DNA of 64,000 nucleotides from Leishmania infantum JPCM5 (taxonomy: Eukaryota > Euglenozoa > Kinetoplastea > Trypanosomatida > Trypanosomatidae), in contig NC_009419.2 of assembly GCF_000002875.2 (NCBI RefSeq), positions 428,433 through 492,432 on the forward strand, in the 5' to 3' direction. Under the pieces are notes generated by a model that was not told the origin of the DNA, did no database searches, and saw only the letters and a list, made by a program, of their open reading frames with translations. How positions within the stretch are numbered: the first letter of the stretch is position 1; every line of letters begins with the position of its first letter. The translations under genes and the position numbers were made by a program. This document shows positions 25,477 to 35,420 of the stretch, in pieces.

Positions 25477-26130
25477 ATGACCTCCCCCGCAGCCGCGCCA
25501 CCGCAGAATACGGCGGAGTTTTGGATTAAGCGCCTGCAACTGGTGCCGCACCCGGAGGGCGGCTACTATTCCGAGGTGGTGCGCAGCGCGCACAAGGTGG
25601 ACAACGAGGAGGGCAACCGCCGCCACGCCTACACGACCATTTACTTTCTCTGCACCCCGGAGAGTCCCTCCCACCTGCACCGCCTCTGCTCGGACGAGAC
25701 GTGGATGTACCACGCCGGCGACCCGCTGCAGCTGCACGTCATTCTGAAGGATCCGCAGGACGAGGACCGCATTGCCGCACAGCCTCCCGCAGCACCACAA
25801 GCGGAGACGGACGGCGCCGATACGCGACCGAAGTATCAGGTGTACCGTCGTGTCCTGGTTGGCGCGCGCGTGGAGAGGGGCGAGCTGCTGCAGTACACCG
25901 TTCCTGGCGGGGCCATTTTTGGCAGCTCCGTGGCCGCAGACGGTACGGATGGGCAGGCCGGCTACTCTCTTGTGAGCTGCATCGTGAGTCCCGGATTCGA
26001 TTACCGCGATTTCGAGATCTTCACGCAGGCGCAGCTGATGGAGCTGTACCCGCAGCACGAGGCGGTCATCAAGCAGATGGCCTACGAGACGCTACCGAAT
26101 CATGCGCGCTTACAGACAACAGGAATCTAG
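25477..26130 (+). CDS. DUF985/Cupin_5 family protein, RmlC-like cupin (217 aa)
   Basis: Small single-domain cupin of the DUF985 (Cupin_5, yeast YML079w-like) family. Visible signatures are WIKRLQLVPHPEGGYYSE near the N-terminus, TTIYFLC then SHLHRL..DETWMYHAGDPL (about 53-88), and the C-terminal YTVPGGAIFGSSV, YSLVSCIVSPGFDYRDFEIF and LMELYP (about 143-195). These conserved His/Glu/Gly positions build the RmlC-like beta-barrel. The family's substrate is not established; structural work suggested a small-ligand-binding or sugar-epimerase-like pocket without a proven reaction. An extra loop of about 25 residues rich in Ala/Gln/Pro (about 101-122) interrupts the barrel sequence. The start at 25477 is the first in-frame ATG; upstream in-frame codons begin only with non-ATG triplets. 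No signal peptide or membrane segment is evident, so the protein is probably cytosolic. Confidence 0.9.
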   Translation: MTSPAAAPPQNTAEFWIKRLQLVPHPEGGYYSEVVRSAHKVDNEEGNRRHAYTTIYFLCTPESPSHLHRLCSDETWMYHAGDPLQLHVILKDPQDEDRIAAQPPAAPQAETDGADTRPKYQVYRRVLVGARVERGELLQYTVPGGAIFGSSVAADGTDGQAGYSLVSCIVSPGFDYRDFEIFTQAQLMELYPQHEAVIKQMAYETLPNHARLQTTGI

Positions 26131-26929
26131 AACAGCGCGCGAGGCAGCAGAGACGTGAAAGTGGACCGAGAAGGGCGTAACGAGAGAGATGTAAGAGATG
26201 TAGTCTACAGCTGTGGATGGCACACACAGACGCACGCGAACACGCAGCGATGGTGCCCCACCTGCTGCTTCTACTTTGCGTTCTTTCCTGTGATAAACAA
26301 GTGCACCTGTATTCTTCTTGTATGTACACGTGTGTGTATGAGTGTGCATGTGCATCTCTCCCTCCTTCCTTCTCCCTCGCTCTCTGCCCTCTTCGCTATC
26401 TTTCTTTTTGCTTGCTCTCCGTTGACTTGAGCAACCTTGGAAAGTCGAGCCGACGACAAGACACGCGAAATGGGGCAAGGCAGCCCCACTGACGAGCGAT
26501 TTATGCTCGATGTGTATGTCCTCCTGCGCCTCCCTTTTTGTGAAGCAGCCAAGCGTTTGCGCGCGCGGGATGGCGCCTAAGCGACCAAAAATGACCACTC
26601 TCACAGCACATGCTATCGCCTCTTCGCACTCCAACGCTGATCTTTGCCTCTCAATGCACACGCACACGCACACATCTGCAGGTTGAAAGAATCACCGCAA
26701 GCATCCTCACTACTACTAGTCTTCTTTCTTTTAAGCCTTCTTCTCTTCAACCCAACTGTCACCCCACCGCCCGCCCTCGCTACCTCACTCCCAGACCCGT
26801 GTCATCGCTCAACTCTCCGACATTAAGCAGGCACACACACCCTCCTCTCCATCCCCGCTCTGCACCCCACCCCACCCCTCTCCCTCTTTGCCTGCTCTTT
26901 CAAGGACGGGAAAGCTGAGCAGACTCAAG
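26131..26929 (+). other. 0.8-kb intergenic region before the ZC3H11-like gene
   Basis: A compact spacer containing pyrimidine-rich runs. The best trans-splice acceptor candidate is the tract at about 26870-26900 with AG at 26903-26904, only 26 bases before the start codon. An alternative is the run ending in GCAG at about 26827-26830. No additional gene is seen. Confidence 0.5.
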
Positions 26930-27871
26930 ATGACGAGCCAGTCGCACGTGACCATGTTCAAGAACACCGGCTCCGTCACGGAGCAACACAAGCGCATCTC
27001 ACATACCACTGGCGACAACAACGAGGAGGAGAAACACATTCTTGCTGGTCGCTACAAGACGAAGCTGTGCAAGAACTACGTGGCGAAGGGCGAGTGCCCG
27101 TACGATGTGCGCTGCATGTTCGCACATGGTGAGGACGAGCTACGCACCAGCGACGACAACATCCGCGACGGTCTCGTCACTGAGGAAGCAATTAAGGACT
27201 TCCAGCGTCAGCAGAACCAAGCAAAGCGCCGCGCAGCGTTTGCCGCCGCCCGCGAGCACAACAACCATGACCACAGTCGCAGTCACAGCCACAGCCACAA
27301 CGTACGCCCCGTGCCCCACCGCAACGTTTACGAGATGGAGGAGAATGTGGAGAGCAACGAGGTGTACCGCAACCGCCACCGCCACCACAATCTGCGTCTG
27401 CATCCCCAGCAAGAGCCCGTGTCTATACCTCAGCCACAGCAGCAGCAGCAGCAAGAGCAGCAGTTCCAGCTGCAGAGCGCGGTGGCGCAGTACTACACAC
27501 ACAACCCGTACGTCTTCGACCTGATCCCCGCCGCGGCGCGTCTGTTCCCAGTCTACCAAGAAGTTGTCGAGGAGGGCTGCTGGTACGAGGAGGAGCCGGT
27601 ACCTGCTCAGGAGGACTACTACTTCCCGTCTTCGGATATGATGATGCCGCTTGTGCCGAGCTTGGTGACGCAGCAATACCTGCCGTACCCGCACCAGCAG
27701 TGCGGCAAGCAGTTCGAGACGGTCGCCTCCGCCAGCACCTACAGCGGTGAGGAGGCCATGTACGGCCACAGTGAGTCCTCGGCTAGCTCGGCGTACCGCT
27801 CGGTGGCGCGTTGTACGGCTGCTGAGCTCCCCAGCAACTCCGACATTCCGGCGATGGTGATGGAGCCCTAA
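26930..27871 (+). CDS. ZC3H11: ZC3H11-like CCCH zinc finger protein (313 aa)
   Basis: Single CCCH finger near the N-terminus, RYKTKLCKNY...GECPYDVRCMFAHGEDELR, with ligands Cys47, Cys56, Cys62 and His66 (C-x8-C-x5-C-x3-H). A His/Asn/Arg-rich stretch (108-160) and a polyQ run (168-178) follow. The tetrapeptide HNPY at 191-194 is the motif through which T. brucei ZC3H11 and related proteins recruit MKT1 and its partner PBP1 to stabilise bound mRNAs. ZC3H11 in T. brucei is needed for the heat-shock response and binds UAU-repeat 3' UTRs of chaperone mRNAs; it lies next to CK1 genes there. Finger, HNPY motif, size and neighbourhood together support orthology. The start is the first ATG after the probable acceptor at 26904; the longer open frame upstream begins with TTG. 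The C-terminal half is acidic and Tyr/Ser/Pro-rich, probably disordered. Confidence 0.8.
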   Translation: MTSQSHVTMFKNTGSVTEQHKRISHTTGDNNEEEKHILAGRYKTKLCKNYVAKGECPYDVRCMFAHGEDELRTSDDNIRDGLVTEEAIKDFQRQQNQAKRRAAFAAAREHNNHDHSRSHSHSHNVRPVPHRNVYEMEENVESNEVYRNRHRHHNLRLHPQQEPVSIPQPQQQQQQEQQFQLQSAVAQYYTHNPYVFDLIPAAARLFPVYQEVVEEGCWYEEEPVPAQEDYYFPSSDMMMPLVPSLVTQQYLPYPHQQCGKQFETVASASTYSGEEAMYGHSESSASSAYRSVARCTAAELPSNSDIPAMVMEP

Positions 27872-28123
27872 GACGCCACTGTTTGGACGAGAAGGGCAGA
27901 ACATCAAAAAGCAAAGGACAAACAGAGCGAAAGAAAGCAGACGATGTTTGCATCGCATTTTTCCCCATCCCTTCCCTCCCCCTCACTCTCACTCTCTCCC
28001 CTGTCGTGATTGATTTGTCGCTCGTTACACCCACGCTCCCTTCTAGGGAGGTGAACGTGTGTCTTTGTGTGCGTGTGTTTATTTTTCGTTGTTTTTTTTT
28101 TGCTTTTGTTTTGTTGATTGGTG

Positions 28124-28124
<1 letters not shown>

Positions 28125-28166
<42 letters not shown>

Positions 28167-28177
28167 GGTGGGTGGGT
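28125..28177. repeat. (TG)n-(GGGT)n compound microsatellite
   Basis: About sixteen TG units run directly into five GGGT units, some 250 bases downstream of the ZC3H11-like stop codon. The GGGT part contains four or more G triplets and could in principle form a G-quadruplex in the transcript. Confidence 0.9.
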
Positions 28178-29808
28178 ATGTGGCACACCCCTTCTTCTAC
28201 ACAAAGACATTCAGATATGTCCATGACCATCGTACACCCCCATCTCCACCTCTCCCTTCAGGCCAACGCCCCCTCCCACTCCCTTATACCACCACCGTCT
28301 CCGTTCAACCGATCCACAGGGGAAGGTGGAAAAAGACGAGTTGCGAAACACACGCAAGAGAGGGAGGGGTGCATATGGGAACCAAAGCAAATCAAGCATA
28401 AGAGGGGAAGCAAAGAACAACCAAGAAGACTAGTGTGTGTATGTGTGTCTGTGTGTCTGTGTTTGTGTGTGTGTTGCTTGATCGAATCGTGTGTATGTTC
28501 GTTTTGTTTTCGCTCGTGTTTTGTGTCCGTATCTTTATTTATTTGCTCTTTTCTGTTTCGTTCTTTCTCTCTGTCTCTCTTTCCGTTGCTCTCCCGCTGT
28601 TTTTTTTTTGTTGTTGTTGTTGTCTCTTTTCTTGCTCCTTCCCTTCGTCTTTTTCGTAGGCTGCGTTCTGCTCTCACTCTCTGCCGCGCAACGCGTGTCT
28701 GCGTCTATGCGTTTTTATCTGCCCTTCCTCTTTCCCTGTATTTTGCTTTTGTTTTCTTTTTTGTTTTGTGTTGGGTTTGTCATCCCTTCCATCTTCTCAC
28801 CCGCGGCGTGGGTTTCGCCTCTTCTCACTGCAGACCTCTGTCTTCTCGCTGCATCGCGAGCGTGTGCGCATACGAGTGGAAGGGAGGGGTGGGGGTGCGT
28901 GTGTGCACGGATTTGAATGACGACGTACATATTTCCGCCCATCCCATCACCCGCCTCCCCGTCCTTCCTCCATGGGATGCACGCAAAGTGAGGCAGGCGG
29001 GCAAGGAGACTGCTCAGATGGCGGAGAAGCCGGCAACGCTCATCAATGAGAAGGTCTACTGCTCTTGTAAGTGTGGTGTGCATGTGTACGTTGGTGTTGC
29101 TGCACGAGTGCCCGCAAGGTGTATACATTTATGCATATGCGAGAGGCACCTCAGCATAGCACAGCAACGGATGAACAAGGCGCCCACGCAGAACAGTGTC
29201 GTCCCCTTCCACCACCACCACTCTCTCTCGCCCACCTTTATGCGCCTTGCTCTCCTTCCTGCCGGTCTGAAGGCCTACATCTGGTCGTGCACTGACTAAC
29301 GGCAGGGAAGAGACGACAGGAAAGTAGAAGGCGAGGACGAAGCGCATGTCGTGCGGTGTACTGTGTTTTTTCTTTCTCTCCAATGGATACCGAGAGAGAA
29401 ACGCACTCTCAAACTTGCAGACGCTGACCGACAACGACTTGAAAAGAGAGTTGTTTTGATAAAAAGGCAAAAAAGAAGTGCGCGCAACACACGGAGATAT
29501 GAAGCAAAGTCCAATAGTAATAAAAGGAAACCAAAGAAAAAACGGGAGATGAAGCAACAACGAAAAAAAGGTAAAACAGATGATACCCTAACGGAGCTGC
29601 TGGTCGCCGGCCACGACAAGAGAAAACCTTTTTTTTTTGAATGGGGGGCTAGGCGAGGTTGGGGGGTGAGGAGCTGGGCGAAGAGGCTTGGGAGATACGA
29701 GCGGGATAAAGACAGAGGGAGAAGAGAGAAGCGCCCGTATGCGCATGTGTGCATGTATACGTGAGTGGAAGAACATCAAGAACTCGCAACCACCACCACC
29801 ACACCTGC

Positions 29809-29832
29809 ACACACACACACACACACACACGC
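29809..29832. repeat. (CA)n microsatellite
   Basis: Twelve CA units in the presumed 3' UTR/intergenic sequence downstream of the ZC3H11-like gene. Confidence 0.9.
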
Positions 29833-30348
29833 ACAGGCACAACCACCCTCTCTCTCTTCCTCGTCTTCATCTCGTCGTGTCCGGCCCCCTCTGTGCTTTT
29901 CGTTACAAACATACACAGTGCGCAATGTGTGTTTGTGTGTGTGTGTGTGAAAGAGGAGTGCGCCCCTCCCCCTTCCCACCTTGTCCTTGTATGCGGCTAA
30001 AAAAAGCGGGGGGAGAAAAGCTAGAGCTGCCACGCAAGAGAATATAAAGCTCTTGACAAGCGATTGCTTGCTTTTTTCTTTTTGATTCCCTTTCGCTTTT
30101 GCCCCCTTGTTCAGCTTCGATGTGTAGCCTCTCCCGCCCCACATCCCACACACACACAAACTCACTCGAACTTGTCGCGTCCCTTCCTGTCTCCCATGGT
30201 CGGTGTTGCTGTTTTTCGTGTTTCTCTTTGTTTCTCGCATGCTGCTTCACTATCTCCCCCCCCTTTTTTTTGCGGTGGTAGTGATGGTCGCCGTGTTGGT
30301 GGCACTCAGAGACACTCACGCGCGCACGAACACACACTTAAGATTTCA

Positions 30349-30370
30349 TATATGTATATATATACATATA
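30349..30370. repeat. 22-bp perfect UAU-rich palindrome
   Basis: TATATGTATATATATACATA plus TA is its own reverse complement. It contains overlapping UAU triplets in the plus-strand transcript, about 2.5 kb downstream of the ZC3H11-like stop codon. Confidence 0.8.
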
Positions 30371-33300
30371 CAGCTAAATAAGCAAGAACAAAAAAAAAGA
30401 AATTCAAAGCAGAGAATAACGAGATCCAAAAAGTTTTTTTTTATTCTCATGTCTTTGTGTGTGTTCAGTTTTTGTTTTTTTGTTTTTTTTTGGGGGGAGG
30501 GAGACACGGCAGTGGTAGAGTTGCATGATGTGCCTCTCCCATTTTTATGGTGTTTTTCTCGTGTGTTCTGTTCTGTTGCTGTTGTTCGCTTTTGGGGGAG
30601 GGGGTTTGGCGCCAGTGTGGGTCCGCGCATATGTGAGGGTAGAGGAGTTATGTGGGTGTGCATCCGCTCACTCTGTTCTCTCTCTTTCACACCTCCCCAG
30701 TAGACGAAGCCTCACGCACGCACACACACACACACACAAAAAAGAGTACACACATACACCGGGATGACGAGGAAGCAACACTCGTTGCATGTTCCCTTCT
30801 TTGCTGTATCGCGCATACACTGCTCTTTCGATTTGTCATGGATTTGTATGCGTATGTGTGAGTGGGTGTGCTTGTAGGCTCGACTGCCTTTTTTTCCTCT
30901 TCGTCCTCTTCACCCCCTTGGATACACGTGAAACGGTTTTTTAATGCTGGTCTGCTTCCTTTTTCCCCCTGTTATGCTTTGACCCTGTTGACTGTTGCTG
31001 CCCTTTTGTTTTCGGGTGTGTGCGTGTGCATGTGCGCGTGTGGGTTTTTCGGTTCTCTCTTTCCTCACCATTTCTGGTGCTGTTTATCTTCCCCTTTCTT
31101 GCTCATCACCTGCCTGCAGCGCCCAGACGCTGCCACATCGCCGATGTTCCCCCTCTCTACTGCTTCCCCACCGCATACAACGTATACACTCAGACACAAA
31201 CGCACCCTGTACGGAAACGAACCGATAAGATCAAAGAGCGCAAGAGACCAGACATTGCTCCCCCCCCTCTCTCTCTCTCGGGATGTCTGAACTCATTCGA
31301 ACGTGTGCGGCCCTTCGTGGATGTAGATTTACATGTATGGTCCGTGGGCGTGTGTCATCGTAGCTTGCAAGAAGAAGCTCCTTTCCCCCTTTTTGATGAT
31401 TGCTGTTTGAGCTCTCGTTCGCTGCCGCTTCTCCGTTTTTGTTTGTTTGTTTCGCGCACGCCTTGTGTTGTGTTGTGTTGTTGTTTGTTGTTGTTTGCTT
31501 CACTTGTGCTTGTTAGCTGTACGCTTTAGGCGTGGGATTTGGGGGTGGTCCACGCGATTAGGCGCCCACGAAAAAGGGAGACACAAAAGCGAACGTGAAA
31601 AAAGAATGGGGAGCATAGCGAGCGAAAAGACAGCGAAAACATTGTTGAAAACACAAAAAAAAGAGGAGCATACGGTAAAATGACGAAGTCATGGGCGGTG
31701 GAAGCGTATTTGGGGGTTTGGCAGACGCACACGTTCTCAAATGGCGGTGTGTATATGTGTGTGTGTGTGTTATCATTCTCTTGCAGTTGTTGGTGAAACA
31801 CTCGCAAGCAACAACGTATGCGTCCACGAAATGGCAAAAAGAATGGAAGCAGTAGTTCTACCGTGGGTATGTACGTAGGAGTCGCACACCAAACTCGTGA
31901 AGAGGCGCTTCTCCTCGCTCGCTCCTTTCCTCTACCCAGGCATCGGTTACGGAGGAAGGGGGGCAGAGAAGGAGGCTCGCTATCACCCCTTGCCTTGCTT
32001 CGTCTGTGTGTCTGTGTGGGGCGGATGAGATTGGTGATTACTCATACCTCGACATAAGCACACAGACGCAAGCAAAAACGCAACGGGACACTTTCCTTCC
32101 GGGGCCTCTCTCACCCTCGCTTCTCACTGTCTCTTTGTCTTTGCTATCTGCACTTGTCCTCCCGTGCTGTTTGGTGCGGTTGTTTCTCCCGCGCCCCCCC
32201 CCCGCCCCGCCCCCGTCGCTGCTGTGTGGCTCCTATTTTCCCCGTTGTCGTCGTGCGCAGCCTTTGCCTGCACATGCGCCGGCTTTGCGCTTTCACATCG
32301 GAGCGTCGTGTGGCCATCAGGCTTCTCAAAGCCCCTTCCTTCTCCTTGTTTGTCGTCTTTCTCCCTCCTGAACCCCTTCTTTTCCGCATACAGATGCTCG
32401 ACTCGGATGCATGACACTTGCCATTATCGCCGTTGCTGATATCACCTTCTTTTCTTGTTTGCTTGCGTTGGAGGGTCACCTTCCTGCTTTCTGTTTTTGT
32501 TTTCGTCTTGTTTCTTTCTGACGTTGGTGTCTTTTTTTTTCTGGCTTCCTGTTTCGCCCTCTGCGTGCGTATGTGTGTATGCGTGCAATGGGCTTGCAAA
32601 AGAAAGTGTGTGTGTGTGCGTGTGTGTCTGCGGAGGTGGAGGTGGAAGGCGCATCAGGCGTTTCCTTTTCTTTCACTCATTTCTACGCCTTCTCGTGTCT
32701 TTTGTTTCCTTTTCCTCACCCTCCTTTCTTCTTCGTGTACACGCTGGATTTGCAGACACACACCCGTGTACGCGAGTGCATGTTGCCGTCGCTTGTCGAT
32801 CACATGTTGCTCTCTATCTCTTACCGAAGTCCTGCCTGTTTTGTTTTGCTTTTTCGTTCTCTTTTGCGCTGCCTATCTTTTTTTTTCTTTCGTCTTTCTT
32901 GTGGCGGCATGTCTTCACGCTGATGGGTGCTTCTTGGCTTCTCCACACGTGCTCTGTGTTTTACGAAGAAGTGTATATGTGTATGTTTATGTGTGTATGT
33001 GGCATGCATTCTGTGGGCAACTCATCCTTCTCCCAGCACGCTTCGTATATCTGTCTTTCTCCTACTCAGCGCTCTCTCAATCACTCTCTCGTGGCTCAGA
33101 ATTCGACTCTGAAAGATCGGATGATCGGTGTGGCTGACAGTAGAGTCGATAGCACGAAAAAAGAAAAGAGTAAGATGTGGAGGAAGAGGGGGAGGAACGG
33201 TGAACGTAGCCGATGGTGACTGGGTGCATGCGCAGCATACAGCACACGGAAGGGTGCGCATGGATACGTAGCGGTCGAGAAGCAAAAGAAGACTGTGAAG

Positions 33301-33607
33301 AAGGCAGCGAAAGCACTGTTTGCGGTCCTCATGACCCCCTACGCGCTGCTCTTGATGCAGCGGCTACTCTCGCATTCCTTGCTCTCTCTTATCCATTGTC
33401 ATCAGTTCCCTTGAGTTTGTGTGTGCGAGTCTATCAATCTGCCCTCTCACCCTCTCTCCGCACTCAGCCTTTTACACCTCTTCCTTTTTAGACGTCAAGC
33501 ACCACGCCGCACAGCACACGCACGCTGCGAGCAGCAACGGAGGACCCAAAATGAAGACAAGAGGCAACTTAAGCGCTTCTTTTTCTGCCCCCCCCCCCCA
33601 CTTCCTC

Positions 33608-33632
33608 TGTGTGTGTGTGTGTGTGTGTGTGT
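33608..33632. repeat. (GT)n microsatellite
   Basis: About twelve GT units in UTR-like sequence. Confidence 0.9.
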
Positions 33633-34919
33633 CTTTTGCCTTCACCCCTCCTTCTCTCCCTCGACGCTGCATGCTGTGGAGAAGACTGACGGCGCGAGAA
33701 GGTGAATGAGCGCTATCTCCTTTTCGGTGTTTTTTACTTGGTATTGTTGTCGCGTGCTGAAGCATCCACGTGCACACAATGTGCGGTACTAGTCATACGA
33801 AAAGGCTGGTCTCGCTGGGAAGAGGGATGGGGGCTGTTAGCGCGAGAAGGGAAAGTAGCGAGAGAGAGAGAGGAATCCATAGAGTAAAGCGTCAGCAGGG
33901 AAGAGGAAAGACACTTGAACCGGCTGGCAGAGAGCAGTCTCTTGCTCTCTAGGTGACCAAAGAAACGTGTAGAAATGCAGTGGTGCACCATCGACGCATG
34001 CACGAGAGTTAAGAGAGAGCGCGATGCGAGATCAATGGGAGTCGGGGAGAAGAGTAGTAGGATGCACGAGTTACACAGAATAGCGGAGGAGATTGAGTGT
34101 ATGTGTATGTGTGTGTGTGTGGTTGGCGGGGTGTGCTGTGGCTGCGTGTTGTTCTTCTTTCGTGAAGGCCACTGCTGCCCCCGCCTCTCTCTCGCCCGTC
34201 ATGACCTCTATTTAGCGCCATCTCCACCCATTAATGGAATGGCCGCGCGTCCATGCAACTCCCCGCTCTTATTCTACGCAGCTGCTCACACTCTCATGTG
34301 TCTTGCTTCAGTGGGCTTCCCTACTCTGGAGTGTCCTCTTGTGGACTGCTTGTGTTTGCTGAAGATGGCCTTGTCCTTTCTCATCTCTTGTTGCTGTGAG
34401 TTTGCATGTTTGTTTGTTTTTTTTTGTTGTCTCTTTCTCTCTGGCCTTTGCACCCGCTCCTCTCCCTCTCTTTGAAAGGTCAGCAGCCCCTCCTCATGCT
34501 TTTCCCCTTCAATCCGGTTCACCCATACATAACGCGAGCCACCCCTGTGGGTCTTTTTCTTTGCGCATGTGTGTACGTGTTTGTGTGCCTCGCGGAGACG
34601 TTTTTGTTCTGTTTCAAGGTATCTCCCTGCACTCTGTTTTTTTTTCTTTTTGCTAGCCGATCTCGTATACTTTTGGGGGAGTTTTACTTGTATGTGTGTA
34701 TGTGTGTGTCCCCCTCTCTCCCTCGTTCTCTCTCTCTCTTGTCCCTCTCCTCCTCTCCTCTGCTCGCTCTGCCGTGCATCTTTTCGTATACTCCCCTTTG
34801 TCTTTTATGTTTTCTTTTTTGTTTCCGGAGGAAGGGGAAAAAAGGGGGCCTTCCTTTCCCTTTTTCGTTTTTTTTTGGTGTTTCGCGCACCTCTTCTATA
34901 CCTTCATCTCGATATCTTC

Positions 34920-35420
34920 ACATGAACGCGCACACAGGAATACAAAACACGGAAAAAAAAGAAGAGCGAAACAGCAAAAAAAAAAAGAAAAGGAAACCCA
35001 TCGCGCACACTAGGCACGCGCACGCAGAGATAGGAGACGCATGGGGTAAGCAACAAGAGAACGGAAGATGTTAGGCACTTTTTTTTGTGAGTGATTGACA
35101 TCAGCACGACGGATCGCGGCATAAGCTCAGCAGCGACAATGACAAAAAAAGCACACATACACACATGCACAACGACAGCAGGAAAGAGATGACGATTTTG
35201 CTTTCATCGAGGCTGCAAAAAGAAATACACACAAAAAAAATAATAATAAAGAAAAACGAAACAGCGGGGAATGCTTGTCGGGCAATCCACACACGAGAAC
35301 AAAGAGGAGCGTGAGTGCGGAGAAGAGCGAAAAGAAATCAAAAAAAAAGAAATAAGAAAAGGGGAGAAGGAGAGAAGGTGGAGAAAGCAAGAATGTAAAG
35401 AAAGAGAATGTTACTCAGGT
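34920..35420. other. Purine/A-rich block on the transcribed strand
   Basis: About 500 bases rich in A and G with many AAAA and GAAA runs, sharply different from the T-rich DNA on both sides. Open frames through it give Lys/Arg/Glu low complexity and are not credible genes. Confidence 0.6.
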
